From Caldibacillus debilis DSM 16016 (GTDB taxonomy: Bacteria > Bacillota > Bacilli > Bacillales > Caldibacillaceae): a stretch of 64,000 bases of DNA. Both the position numbers and the translations under genes were made by a program. Under the pieces are notes generated by a model. The model searched no databases. It worked only from the letters and a program-made list of their open reading frames with translations, and was not told the origin of the DNA. Positions 37,977 through 46,944 of the stretch are shown here, one piece after another (within the stretch, counting starts at the first letter, position 1; every line of letters begins with the position of its first letter). The DNA is taken from positions 238,642 through 302,641 of the forward strand of contig NZ_KB912880.1 in NCBI RefSeq assembly GCF_000383875.1, read 5' to 3'.

Positions 37977-38957
37977 ATGGAAAAACCGTACATATTGGGC
38001 GTCGATCTCGGCGGAACGGCGGTGAAACTGGCCATTCTCAGCCGGGACGGCGGGATGGTTGAAAAATGGAGCATCGCAACCGACAAGACAAACGGGGGCG
38101 AAAATATCGTTCCGCAAATTGCCGCCTCTTTTTTTGAAAAATGTTCGGAACTCCATTTGTCCCGCGAGCAATTCATCGGCGTCGGCATGGGCGCTCCTGG
38201 ACCGGTCGTCGATGAAAGCGTTGTCACCAGGGCCGTCAACGTCGGCTGGGTCAATTACCCGTTGAAGGAAAAATTGATGGCGGCCATCGGCTTGCCCGCC
38301 TTCATCGGAAATGACGCCAACTGCGCCGCTGCGGGAGAACTGTGGATCGGCGCGGCGAAGGGAATGAAAAACGTGATCTGCCTGACCCTCGGAACCGGAG
38401 TCGGCGGCGGCGTCATCGTCGACGGGAAAATCGTCGAAGGGATCACCGGAGGGGCCGGCGAAATCGGCCACATGACGGTACAGATGGACGGGGGAGAACT
38501 TTGCAGCTGCGGAAAGAGAGGATGTCTGGAAACGATCGCTTCGGGGAAGGGCGCCATCAGGCTGGCGATGGAAAGGCTGAAAGACCCCGGCGTCAGCTCC
38601 GGACTGCGCCGCATTTACGAAGAAAATCAAGCCGTGACGGCGAAGGACGTCTTTGACCAGGCGGCGGAAGGGGATCCCGTCGCCCGGGAGATCGTGGAAG
38701 AGATCGTCCGCTATCTTGGCTACGGGATCGGAGCCTTGTGCTCCATATTTAACCCGGAGGCGATCGTCATCGGGGGAGGCCTTTCCAACGCAGGGAAGAC
38801 GTTGATCGATCCTTTGCATAAATATGTGGAACAATTCGCCTTCCCGGCGACGGCGAAGGATACGAAGATCCTCTTGGCCAAGCTGGGCAACGACGCAGGG
38901 GTGATCGGCGCGGGATATTTGGTCGCCCAACATTTCAATGAGCCGATCGAGATGTGA
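37977..38957 (+). CDS. glcK: Glucokinase (ROK family)
   Basis: A 326-residue ROK glucokinase phosphorylating glucose with ATP. The phosphate-1 loop GVDLGGTAVKLA (residues about 8-19) is present, along with ND in GNDANCAA with the catalytic Asp. The ROK signature is TGGAGEIGHM, and the zinc motif C-S-C-G-K-R-G-C-L-E is present. It is co-transcribed with yqgQ. Free glucose from the neighbouring putative sugar transporter could be one source of substrate. Confidence 0.95.
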   Translation: MEKPYILGVDLGGTAVKLAILSRDGGMVEKWSIATDKTNGGENIVPQIAASFFEKCSELHLSREQFIGVGMGAPGPVVDESVVTRAVNVGWVNYPLKEKLMAAIGLPAFIGNDANCAAAGELWIGAAKGMKNVICLTLGTGVGGGVIVDGKIVEGITGGAGEIGHMTVQMDGGELCSCGKRGCLETIASGKGAIRLAMERLKDPGVSSGLRRIYEENQAVTAKDVFDQAAEGDPVAREIVEEIVRYLGYGIGALCSIFNPEAIVIGGGLSNAGKTLIDPLHKYVEQFAFPATAKDTKILLAKLGNDAGVIGAGYLVAQHFNEPIEM

Positions 38958-39181
38958 CGGCTGCCATGAACCATCCAATCTTTGAGTGTATATATTTATA
39001 TAATTAGAATTTTTTGATCATTTCATTTTCCGAAACTTTTTTTTCCTTCCCCCGTCTATTAAAGAAACGGGATCCGGGCCACAATATTCGGAACGGCCGG
39101 AGCGGAATCGAAATAACCGGAAAGCGCCTCGCGGGGGCTTTGCCCCGCCCGGCTTTCGGGAAACCTTCGGGAGGGTATTTC

Positions 39182-41074
39182 ATGGCAACCGTCAAGGAAA
39201 GGATGGTTTCTTTTGCAAAAGCGGCAAAGGGAACCAAGTTTTCGATGATTTTGCTCGCTGTTTTCCTGCTTTGGGCGAAAACGCACCTCGCCTATCATAC
39301 GGCTTTTTCCTCGATGAAAATTGACAATCAAATGCAGGCGTTTATCCTTCTCATCAATCCCTTCAGCTTTCTTCTGGTCATTTTCGGCTTTGCCCTGTTC
39401 CTGAAGGGAGGCGGCCGGAACCTCTATCTTTTCCTGTGTGATTTGCTGTTGACCGTTTTTCTGTACGCGAATATCGTTTTTTACCGCTTTTTCAATGATT
39501 TCATCACGTTGCCGCTTTTGTTCCAATCCAATAATTTCGGCGATCTGGATGCAAGCATCCTTTCCGAGATGAAACCGGCGGACCTGCTCTATTTCGCCGA
39601 TCTCCCGTTATGGGCCTACATTTTCATCAAAAAGCCGGCCTTTTCCCTGGCCAGGCCCTTCACGAAACTGGACAGGAGGGTGTACTGCCTCATAACGGCG
39701 GCCGTCATCTTTTTCAATTTAGGTTTGGCGGAAACGGAAAGGCCGGAACTGTTGACGAGGACCTTCGACCGGGAAATGCTGGTGAAGTTGATCGGCCCGT
39801 ACAACTATGCCTTGTATGACATCTACCTGCAGTCGAAGACGACCGCCCTCCGGGCGATGGCGGACGGCAGCGAGCTCTCGGAGATTGAAAACTATGTCCG
39901 GGCCAACAAGGCCAGGCCGTCCGATTTATTCGGGGCGGCGAAGGGAAAAAACGTCATCCTGATTTCCCTGGAATCCACCCAAAGCTTTGTCATCGACAAC
40001 AGGGTATACGGCCAGGAAATTACGCCGTTTTTAAACGATTTTATCCGGGAAAGCTACTATTTTGACAATTTTTATCACCAGACCGGCCAGGGAAAAACAT
40101 CCGATGCGGAATTTCTCATCGACAACTCCCTCTATCCCCTGGGCAGGGGAGCGGTCTTTTTCACCCACGCCGGAAACGAATACCGGGCGCTGCCGGAAAT
40201 TTTAAACGAAAAGGGCTATTTTACCGCCGCGCTCCACGCCAACAACAAAAGCTTTTGGAACCGGGACATCATGTATGAAACATTGGGCTATCAAAGGTTT
40301 TACCATATGGACGACTACGAGGTGACGGAAGAAAACTCCGTCGGCTGGGGGCTGAAAGACATCCCCTTTTTTGAACAATCGGTCGGCCATTTGAAATCGA
40401 TGCCGCAGCCATTTTATGCGAAACTGATCACGTTGACGAACCACCATCCCTTCGAACTGGATGAATCCGATCGGCTGATCGAACCGTACCAATCCGCAAG
40501 CAAAACCCTGAACCAATATTTTCTGACGGTCCGTTACGAGGACGAGGCCCTGAAGGTTTTTATCGAGAAGCTGAAGGAAGAAGGGCTTTACGACAATTCC
40601 GTCATCATCATGTACGGGGACCATTACGGCATCTCCCCGAATCACAACGAAGCGATGGGGGAATATTTGGGAAAGGAGATCACCCCCTTCGAAAACGCCC
40701 AGCTGCAACGGGTTCCTCTGATCATCCATATCCCCGGGCATAAAGGAAAGGTCATATCCACCGTCGGCGGCCAAATCGATTTGAAGCCGACGATCCTCCA
40801 TTTGCTCGGGATCGAAACGGATGACGATATCGGATTCGGCCAGGACCTGTTTTCCCCGGAAAGAAGGGAATTTGCCGTCTTCCGCGACGGCAGCGTGGTC
40901 GCCAAGGATTACCTTTGGACCGCGGGAACATGTTATGACAAGGAAAGCGGCGAGGAAACGGAAGAAAGGTATTGCGCGCCTTTCCGGGAAAGGGGAGCCG
41001 AAGAATTAAAGTATTCGGACCGGATCATTTACGGCGATTTGCTGCGCTTCTATGCAAAGGACGGAAAGGATTAA
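39182..41074 (+). CDS. yqgS: Lipoteichoic acid synthase-type sulfatase-fold enzyme (YqgS-like)
   Basis: A 630-residue protein. Five transmembrane helices lie in the first about 200 residues, followed by an extracellular alkaline-phosphatase-fold domain. The catalytic Thr266 lies in SLESTQSF. Metal-binding segments are [10 protein letters not shown] and [13 protein letters not shown]. It polymerises glycerol-phosphate from phosphatidylglycerol onto lipoteichoic acid. The ATG at 39182 has GGGAGGG about 6 bases upstream. It follows glcK, as yqgS does in B. subtilis. Confidence 0.93.
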   Translation: MATVKERMVSFAKAAKGTKFSMILLAVFLLWAKTHLAYHTAFSSMKIDNQMQAFILLINPFSFLLVIFGFALFLKGGGRNLYLFLCDLLLTVFLYANIVFYRFFNDFITLPLLFQSNNFGDLDASILSEMKPADLLYFADLPLWAYIFIKKPAFSLARPFTKLDRRVYCLITAAVIFFNLGLAETERPELLTRTFDREMLVKLIGPYNYALYDIYLQSKTTALRAMADGSELSEIENYVRANKARPSDLFGAAKGKNVILISLESTQSFVIDNRVYGQEITPFLNDFIRESYYFDNFYHQTGQGKTSDAEFLIDNSLYPLGRGAVFFTHAGNEYRALPEILNEKGYFTAALHANNKSFWNRDIMYETLGYQRFYHMDDYEVTEENSVGWGLKDIPFFEQSVGHLKSMPQPFYAKLITLTNHHPFELDESDRLIEPYQSASKTLNQYFLTVRYEDEALKVFIEKLKEEGLYDNSVIIMYGDHYGISPNHNEAMGEYLGKEITPFENAQLQRVPLIIHIPGHKGKVISTVGGQIDLKPTILHLLGIETDDDIGFGQDLFSPERREFAVFRDGSVVAKDYLWTAGTCYDKESGEETEERYCAPFRERGAEELKYSDRIIYGDLLRFYAKDGKD

Positions 41075-41214
41075 CGGGCCGGCCGCGACTTTTTCCGCGG
41101 CAACCCATGACCGGGTTGACGGAAGCGGAAAACGATCGGTCCGCACGGCGCGCCTTTTTCGGCCCTTTTTCCCCTTTCCGACGCCTTATGGGGAACCTGT
41201 CCTGCACATTTTTT

Positions 41215-41243
41215 TTGACAAAACGGGCGAAAATGTTTATTTT
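41215..41243 (+). promoter_or_regulatory. Promoter of the LacI-family regulator gene
   Basis: TTGACA (41215-41220) and TATTTT (41238-41243) are separated by 17 bases, 43 bases before the GTG start. No operator-like palindrome overlaps it, so the regulator is perhaps not autoregulated. Confidence 0.7.
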
Positions 41244-41286
41244 TAGTTTAGGTGCGTTTCAAGTTTCAAAGATGGAGGTTGGCTCG

Positions 41287-42300
41287 GTGGGCTACACCAT
41301 TCGAGACATCGCATCGCGGGCGGGGGTTTCGAAATCCACTGTATCGCGCGTCATCACCGGAAAAGGTTTTGCCAGCCAGGAGGCAAGGGAAAAGGTCTTA
41401 AAGGCGATCGAAGAGCTGAAGTACAAGCCGAACGGTTTAGCCAGAGCCATGGTTTCCCAAAAAACCAACAACATCGGGGTCATCATTTACCGGCATCAAA
41501 GCTCCCTGAGATCCGATTCCATCGATGAAACGATGATCGATTCGATCCTCAAAAAAGCGAAGGACCTCCGCTATTCGGTTTTCGTCACGACGGATGGGGA
41601 GGAATCCCTCAACGCCGCCGATTTCATGCTGGAGAAACGGGTGGATGGCCTGATCCTCATCAGCAGTTTTCGGCAAAAAGTCATCGATTACATCGATCAA
41701 TTCCATGTTCCCTGTGTCGTGATCAACGGCATGATTGAAAAGAACAACGTCTTTCAGATGGTCATCCATGACGCGAAAGGCGGCCGTTATGTCGCCGACC
41801 ACCTGTATCAGCTCGGCCACCGGAAAATCTTCGTCATCATCGGATCCGCCGAGGACAAAACCCACCGCATGCGTTTTCAAGGATTCAGCGACAGGATCCA
41901 TGAATTGGGCGGCCATATTGAACCGGAGAACGTATGGTATTCCCATTCCACGTCTTTTGATGAAGGTTATCAGCTCCTGGCAAAGATCTGGGATCAATTG
42001 GTGCGTAAGAAACCGACGGCGATTTTCGCAACGGATGAACTCCTGGCCATGGGAGCGATGAAGTTCCTCCTGGAAAAAGGGGTGCAAATCCCGAAGGATA
42101 TCGCCGTTGTCGGTTTTGACGGCACCGACCGGTCGAAGATGTTCCATCCGTCGTTGACCACCGTCCAAGTGGACAAAGCGAAAATGGGGGAAGATGCCGT
42201 CTATCATCTCGACCAATTGATCAATAAAAAAGATGTCAAGCCCACAAAGATCGAATACGAGCCGACCCTGGTCGTCCGTGAATCGACGAACCGCCCGTAA
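41287..42300 (+). CDS. LacI family transcriptional regulator of a sugar transporter
   Basis: A 337-residue repressor. The N-terminal HTH reads YTIRDIASRAGVSKSTVSRVITGKG (residues 2-26) and is followed by a hinge helix region and a periplasmic-binding-protein-like sensor domain ending VRESTNRP. The GTG at 41287 is chosen because GGAGG stands 8 bases upstream. It lies directly upstream of a CUT1 transporter operon with two palindromic operators and should repress it until a sugar ligand binds. The ligand cannot be told from sequence. Confidence 0.92.
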   Translation: MGYTIRDIASRAGVSKSTVSRVITGKGFASQEAREKVLKAIEELKYKPNGLARAMVSQKTNNIGVIIYRHQSSLRSDSIDETMIDSILKKAKDLRYSVFVTTDGEESLNAADFMLEKRVDGLILISSFRQKVIDYIDQFHVPCVVINGMIEKNNVFQMVIHDAKGGRYVADHLYQLGHRKIFVIIGSAEDKTHRMRFQGFSDRIHELGGHIEPENVWYSHSTSFDEGYQLLAKIWDQLVRKKPTAIFATDELLAMGAMKFLLEKGVQIPKDIAVVGFDGTDRSKMFHPSLTTVQVDKAKMGEDAVYHLDQLINKKDVKPTKIEYEPTLVVRESTNRP

Positions 42301-42401
42301 TTTTCCGCTTTTTCTCTCCCTGCGAATGTTCTTTTCTTCACCGCTCCTTTTTCGTCATTCAAGTTCAGCAACAACTGCAGAAAATTTTTTTCCGAGCTTC
42401 G

Positions 42402-42413
42402 GGGAACGTTCCC
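42402..42413. promoter_or_regulatory. LacI-type operator O1
   Basis: The perfect 12-base palindrome GGGAACGTTCCC has the central CG typical of LacI-family operators. It lies about 100 bases after the regulator stop and 90 bases before the transporter start. Confidence 0.8.
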
Positions 42414-42450
42414 ACCGAATTCCCCGCCGCCTTCTTCTGCGGCCTATTGA

Positions 42451-42462
42451 GGGAACGTTCCC
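42451..42462. promoter_or_regulatory. LacI-type operator O2
   Basis: A second identical GGGAACGTTCCC, 49 bases from the first, ends 27 bases before the SD of the solute-binding protein gene. The pair suggests cooperative binding or looping over the promoter. I could not identify convincing -35/-10 boxes between them. Confidence 0.8.
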
Positions 42463-42503
42463 ACATGGAAGTTCCAAAGAAAATTTTTAAAGGAGTGAGG
42501 ATG

Positions 42504-43880
42504 ATGAAGAGAAAACTTGCAGCCATTCTTGCCCTGTTTTTCGCGGTTTCTTTGGTTCTTGCGGGTTGCGGGAAGAAAAGCGCCGGGAACAGCTCCGACG
42601 GCGAAGTGGTGACGATCGTGGCCCAGACGGCCGCGCCGGAAACGACCCGGGTGGAAAATTTGGTGAAAGCGGCGGAAAAATTGAATGAGGAATTGGAGAA
42701 AGAAGGCAAGAAAACCCGCGTGGAAGTAAAGACGAAAGTGTTTGAAGGCAGCTGGGACGAGTATGCCAAACAATTCATGCTCGCCTTCAAGGCGAAAAAG
42801 GAACCGGACATTTACGCGACGGGACATGAAAATATCGGATGGCTGGCGGACGGAAACTACATTATCCCGCTGGACGACTTGAAGGATTCCGAAGCCTATT
42901 CCGACGTATTCCCCGCCCTTTGGGACGCGGTTACCTATAAGGGGAAAATCTGGGGGGCTTTGCAGGATACGGAAGCCCGGCCCGTGTTCTACCATAAGGA
43001 TGCTTTAAGGAAATTGGGCTGGAGCGAGGAAGAGATCAACAGCCTTCCGGAAAAGGTGAAAAACGGGGAATTCACCCTTGCGGATATGATCCGTACGGCT
43101 GAAGAAGCGGTGCAAAAGGGAGCCGTTCAGTACGGCATCATTCACCGACCGGTGGATGGACCGGACTTCCAAGCCTTGGCCTACGATTTCGGAACGAAGA
43201 TTTACGACCCGGATGAAAATAAAATTGTCCTGGACAAAACAGGCGTGAAAAAACAATTGCAATTCTACGCGGATATCGCCGCCAAAAAGCTGATCCCGGA
43301 AAACCTCACCCAAATGGAGTGGAACAGCGTCCACCGGACGGTCGTCAACGGAAAAGCCCTGTTTTATTTCGGGGGCATTTGGAACGTGTTTAACTGGGGC
43401 GAAGACGCATTCCACGACAAGCTCGGGAAAGTCACCCCGGAATGGGTAAACGAAAATTTCGGGATGATGTTGATTCCGGCCGCGGAAAAGGGCGGAAAAC
43501 CGGTTACTTTGTCCCATCCCTTCGTATACACCGTGTCGGCCCACACGGAACATCCCGATCTGGTGAAACGGCTCTTGGAACTCGTCCAAGATCCGGAACT
43601 GCAAACGAACCATAACGTAAAAACCTATCACCTGCCCGTGACCAAGGCGGCTAGCGAAGATCCGGAATTCAAGAAAAACGTCACGTTGGGAAATGTGACG
43701 TACATGCTCGATTACACCACTTTCCTTCCCAACCACGAAGGGTTCCCGAAATATTCCAAAGCCTTGTTTGATGCCATTCAGGCGGTCGAATTGGGGAAAA
43801 AGACCGTCGATAAGGCCTTGAGGGATATGGAAGTCCAGTTGAAAAACGACTTGGGCGACCAATTGACGATCCTCGAATGA
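42504..43880 (+). CDS. Sugar ABC transporter solute-binding lipoprotein
   Basis: A 458-residue extracellular binding protein of the CUT1 (maltose-type, family 1) class. The signal peptide ends in the lipobox V-L-A-G-C with the lipidated Cys at residue 22, followed by a Gly/Ser linker. The mature protein shows PDIYATGHENIGWLADGNYIIPLDDLKD and the late W/F-rich segments of family 1. ATG codons at 42501 and 42504 are alternatives behind AAAGGAGTGAGG. First gene of the operon under the two operators. The likely ligand is an oligosaccharide or polyol, not identifiable further. Confidence 0.92.
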   Translation: MKRKLAAILALFFAVSLVLAGCGKKSAGNSSDGEVVTIVAQTAAPETTRVENLVKAAEKLNEELEKEGKKTRVEVKTKVFEGSWDEYAKQFMLAFKAKKEPDIYATGHENIGWLADGNYIIPLDDLKDSEAYSDVFPALWDAVTYKGKIWGALQDTEARPVFYHKDALRKLGWSEEEINSLPEKVKNGEFTLADMIRTAEEAVQKGAVQYGIIHRPVDGPDFQALAYDFGTKIYDPDENKIVLDKTGVKKQLQFYADIAAKKLIPENLTQMEWNSVHRTVVNGKALFYFGGIWNVFNWGEDAFHDKLGKVTPEWVNENFGMMLIPAAEKGGKPVTLSHPFVYTVSAHTEHPDLVKRLLELVQDPELQTNHNVKTYHLPVTKAASEDPEFKKNVTLGNVTYMLDYTTFLPNHEGFPKYSKALFDAIQAVELGKKTVDKALRDMEVQLKNDLGDQLTILE

Positions 43881-43944
43881 CGGAGGATGAAGGTGAATTT
43901 TTCGGCCGGCAGCCGGGCGCCGGTTGCCGGCCGCCCAAGGGGGG

Positions 43945-44841
43945 ATGAACGTGCAAAAGAGCAAATGGAAACTGCCCGCCGTCATGCTCGGGCCTTTTCT
44001 TCTTTTAATCTTGCTTTTCTTTTTCCTGCCAGTCCTCTTGATCGCCGTTTTGGCTTTTACCAATATGGACTCGGCCATGCGCTGGGAATTCCACGGACTG
44101 GAAAATTTCAGGAAGATGATCGCTGACCCGAACATCGGGCTGATTTTGAAGAACACGGCCGTCTACGTCGGTTTTACCCTGTTGATCAATGTGTTTTTCG
44201 GCTTTTTCCTCGCCCTGTTCACGACCTATTTTATTCAAAGGGAATCGCTGGGGCTGTTCTTCCGCACCGTTTGGATGCTGCCCCGCATCTCTCCTCCGGT
44301 CGTTTACGTCCTCCTGTGGCTATGGTTTTTTGATCCGAGCGAATACGGAATACTGAACAGCTTCCGTTCGCTTTTCGGTTTGCCGCCGGAACCGTGGCTG
44401 AACGCGGGGCCGATGCCGGCCGTGATCGTGGCCAACGGATTGATCGGCGCTTCCTTCGGGATGATCATCTTTTCCTCGGCGATCAAATCGATACCGAAGG
44501 AAAGGTTTTTCGCGGCCGACGTGGACGGCGCTTCCCATTGGTCGGTGATCAAGGATATCATCTTTCCGGCGATCCGCTGGCCGTTCATGTTCGTCACGAT
44601 TTGGCAATTTCTTTCCCTGTTGACATCCTACGAATACATCCTGCTGCTCACCGACGGCGGCCCCTTGTACGGAAGCGAAGTATTGGCCCTCTATTCCTAT
44701 CATAAAGCTTTCCAGCATTTTGAATTCGGATACGGTTCGGCCGTTTCCCTCATCCTTGTGATCATCGCCGTCGTCTGTTCATTGCTCCTGTGGAGGTTCT
44801 TCGGCATGAAAAGGATGATGGGTTCCGCAAAAATCGAATGA
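43945..44841 (+). CDS. Sugar ABC transporter permease (MalF-like)
   Basis: A 298-residue inner-membrane permease with six transmembrane helices. The EAA loop that docks on the ATPase is AADVDGASHWSVIKDIIFPAI (about residues 196-216). The size and absence of a large periplasmic loop are typical of CUT1 permeases from Gram-positive bacteria. ATG 43945 touches its SD (AAGGGGGG). GTG 43951 has better spacing and is equally likely. Confidence 0.9.
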   Translation: MNVQKSKWKLPAVMLGPFLLLILLFFFLPVLLIAVLAFTNMDSAMRWEFHGLENFRKMIADPNIGLILKNTAVYVGFTLLINVFFGFFLALFTTYFIQRESLGLFFRTVWMLPRISPPVVYVLLWLWFFDPSEYGILNSFRSLFGLPPEPWLNAGPMPAVIVANGLIGASFGMIIFSSAIKSIPKERFFAADVDGASHWSVIKDIIFPAIRWPFMFVTIWQFLSLLTSYEYILLLTDGGPLYGSEVLALYSYHKAFQHFEFGYGSAVSLILVIIAVVCSLLLWRFFGMKRMMGSAKIE

Positions 44842-44853
44842 GGAGGGTGACCC

Positions 44854-45747
44854 ATGGAGATGACAGGACATCCTGTGAGCCAGCCCGTCTTTACCGCCGC
44901 GGAGAGGTGGAAAAAACGGCTCCCTTACGTGATCGCTTACGGGGTATTGGCTTTGACCACCCTGCCGGTGATTTTCATGTACGCCTGGCTGATTCTCCGT
45001 TCCTTTTCCGACAAGATGGTCTACGGGATCATTCCCGTTGACTTTTCCCTGGAAAATTGGCGGTTTTTGTGGAGCAATATCGACCAAAGGGGAAGCGAAC
45101 TGCCGAGCATTTGGACGGCCACGAGGAATTCCTTTCTCTTCGCCGGAACGTTGACGGTTTTGGAGGTCATGATCGGCACGATGGCGGGTTACGCCATGTC
45201 CCGGATGGAATTCCCGGGAAGGCAGTCCCTCTTGAAAGTGACGCTGCTTCTTCACGCCTTCCCCAGCGTTTCTTTGTTGATCGCCGTGTTCTATATATTG
45301 AATTTTATGGGTTTGTATGATTCCATCTTCGGCGTCGTTTTGGTGAAAACGGCCTTGCAAATCCCGATGACGGCCTGGATTGTCAAAGGATTTTTCGACG
45401 ATGTCCCGTGGGATTTGGAATGGGCGGGCCTGATCGACGGCTGCGGGCGGCTGAAAGTGTGGTTCTCGATCGTCCTTCCCTACATCCGGCCGGGGATCGC
45501 CGCCGTCAGCATCTTTTCCTTCCTGTCCGGCTGGTCGGAGTTCCTGCTTCTCTACACCTTTGTCATCAGCGATGAAAACATCACGTTGGCCTCCTACCTG
45601 CAGCGTCTGATCAGCGACCCGAACACGGTGAATTACGGATTGCTGAGTGCCGTTTCCCTGTTTTACATGATCCCGGTGCTCCTGTTTTTCATCTTCACCC
45701 AAAAATCCCTGATGCAAATGAGCGTGGGAGGTGGAAAATACGTATGA
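44854..45747 (+). CDS. Sugar ABC transporter permease (MalG-like)
   Basis: A 297-residue six-helix permease, the partner of the preceding gene. The EAA motif reads EWAGLIDGCGRLKVWFSIVLPYIRPGI. The SD GAGGAGGGTG lies 5-7 bases upstream. The stop overlaps the ATPase start by 4 bases (ATGA-type), so permease and ATPase are coupled. Confidence 0.9.
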   Translation: MEMTGHPVSQPVFTAAERWKKRLPYVIAYGVLALTTLPVIFMYAWLILRSFSDKMVYGIIPVDFSLENWRFLWSNIDQRGSELPSIWTATRNSFLFAGTLTVLEVMIGTMAGYAMSRMEFPGRQSLLKVTLLLHAFPSVSLLIAVFYILNFMGLYDSIFGVVLVKTALQIPMTAWIVKGFFDDVPWDLEWAGLIDGCGRLKVWFSIVLPYIRPGIAAVSIFSFLSGWSEFLLLYTFVISDENITLASYLQRLISDPNTVNYGLLSAVSLFYMIPVLLFFIFTQKSLMQMSVGGGKYV

Positions 45748-46850
45748 GAATCGAGCTGAAAAACATTTATAAATCCTTCGATAAAAAGACGAATACGATC
45801 GAGAATCTCAATTTGACCGTGGAAGACGGGGAATTCACCGCCCTCCTCGGCCCGAGCGGCTGCGGAAAGACGACCACGATGCTCATGATCGCCGGCATCT
45901 ACAAGCCGGATGCGGGAGAGATCCGCTTTAACGGGCAAAACGTCAATGCCCTGGAGCCGAAGGACCGCAATATCGGGATGGTCTTCCAAAGCTATGCCCT
46001 GTATCCCCATATGACCGTCTTGGAAAACATCGCCTTCCCGCTGAAGCAGAAGAAGGTGCCGAAGAAGGAACGGATCGAGCGGGCGAAAAAGGCGGCGGAA
46101 ATGGTCAAACTGGACGGCTTGCTCGACAGGAGGCCGGGCGAATTGTCCGGCGGCCAACAGCAAAGGGTGGCCTTGGCCCGGGCGATCGTCAAACAGCCGA
46201 AGGTGCTTCTCCTGGACGAACCCCTTTCCAATCTCGACGCCCGCCTGAAGATCGAGATGCGGGCGGAAATCGCCCGGATTCAAAAGGAATTGGGCATCAC
46301 GACCATCTTGGTCACCCACGACCAGGAGGAAGCGATGACGCTGGCGGACCGGATCGCCGTGATGAAGGACGGCCGCATCATCCAATACGATACGCCCGCG
46401 GAACTGTACAAAAACCCGAAAAATTATTTCGTCGCCCAATTTATCGGAACCCCGCCGATGAATTTCATCAAAGGGAGGATCGCCGACCAGCAATTGCAGA
46501 TCGCCGGAAAAAGCTATTTCTTGAACCGTTCCGAATTCGATTTGACGGAAGACAGGGAAGTGATCGCCGGCGTTCGTCCCCACGAGATCCAATTCGGCCG
46601 CGGCGGGGACATCCGCATGAAGGGGACGGTGGAATTGGTGGAAACGGTCGGCTATGCGAAAATCGTCAATGTGAAAGTGGAGGAAGAGCACTTCCGGTTC
46701 TTCGCCAACACGGCCACTTCCTTCCTTTACGGTTCGGAAATTGAATTTTCCTTCCCTTCCGCCTCGCTCCATCTTTTCGACGCCCGCACCGGGGCCAGCT
46801 TGAAAAGGGAAGCCGGGAAGGAGAAGGAACTGGAAGCCATCGGCCTCTGA
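45744..46850 (+). CDS. Sugar ABC transporter ATP-binding protein (MalK/MsmX/UgpC type)
   Basis: A 368-residue ATPase. Walker A is GPSGCGKTT, Q-loop VFQSYALYPHMTV, signature LSGGQQQRVALARA, Walker B LLLDEPLSNLD, and H-loop VTHDQ. A C-terminal TOBE regulatory domain (IAGVRPHEIQF) follows. A dedicated ATPase in the operon is notable because many bacilli use one shared MsmX for CUT1 systems. Length is normal. Confidence 0.93.
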   Translation: MRIELKNIYKSFDKKTNTIENLNLTVEDGEFTALLGPSGCGKTTTMLMIAGIYKPDAGEIRFNGQNVNALEPKDRNIGMVFQSYALYPHMTVLENIAFPLKQKKVPKKERIERAKKAAEMVKLDGLLDRRPGELSGGQQQRVALARAIVKQPKVLLLDEPLSNLDARLKIEMRAEIARIQKELGITTILVTHDQEEAMTLADRIAVMKDGRIIQYDTPAELYKNPKNYFVAQFIGTPPMNFIKGRIADQQLQIAGKSYFLNRSEFDLTEDREVIAGVRPHEIQFGRGGDIRMKGTVELVETVGYAKIVNVKVEEEHFRFFANTATSFLYGSEIEFSFPSASLHLFDARTGASLKREAGKEKELEAIGL

Positions 46851-46866
46851 GAGATATCCGGGCGCG

Positions 46867-46937
46867 CCTCCAAGTCATTTTTCCCGGGGATCGTTCATAA
46901 CGATAATTAGTGGCGACGGAAATAAGCGACTTGGAGG
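46867..46937 (+). promoter_or_regulatory. Inverted repeat that can mask the yqgT ribosome-binding site
   Basis: CCTCCAAGTC (46867-46876) is perfectly complementary to GACTTGGAGG (46928-46937), which includes the yqgT SD (TTGGAGGAG). The 51 bases between include CGTTCATAACG and GATAATTAG. Folding would hide the SD. Whether the left arm is in the yqgT transcript depends on the start site, which I cannot place. Confidence 0.5.
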
Positions 46938-46944
46938 AGTTTCC

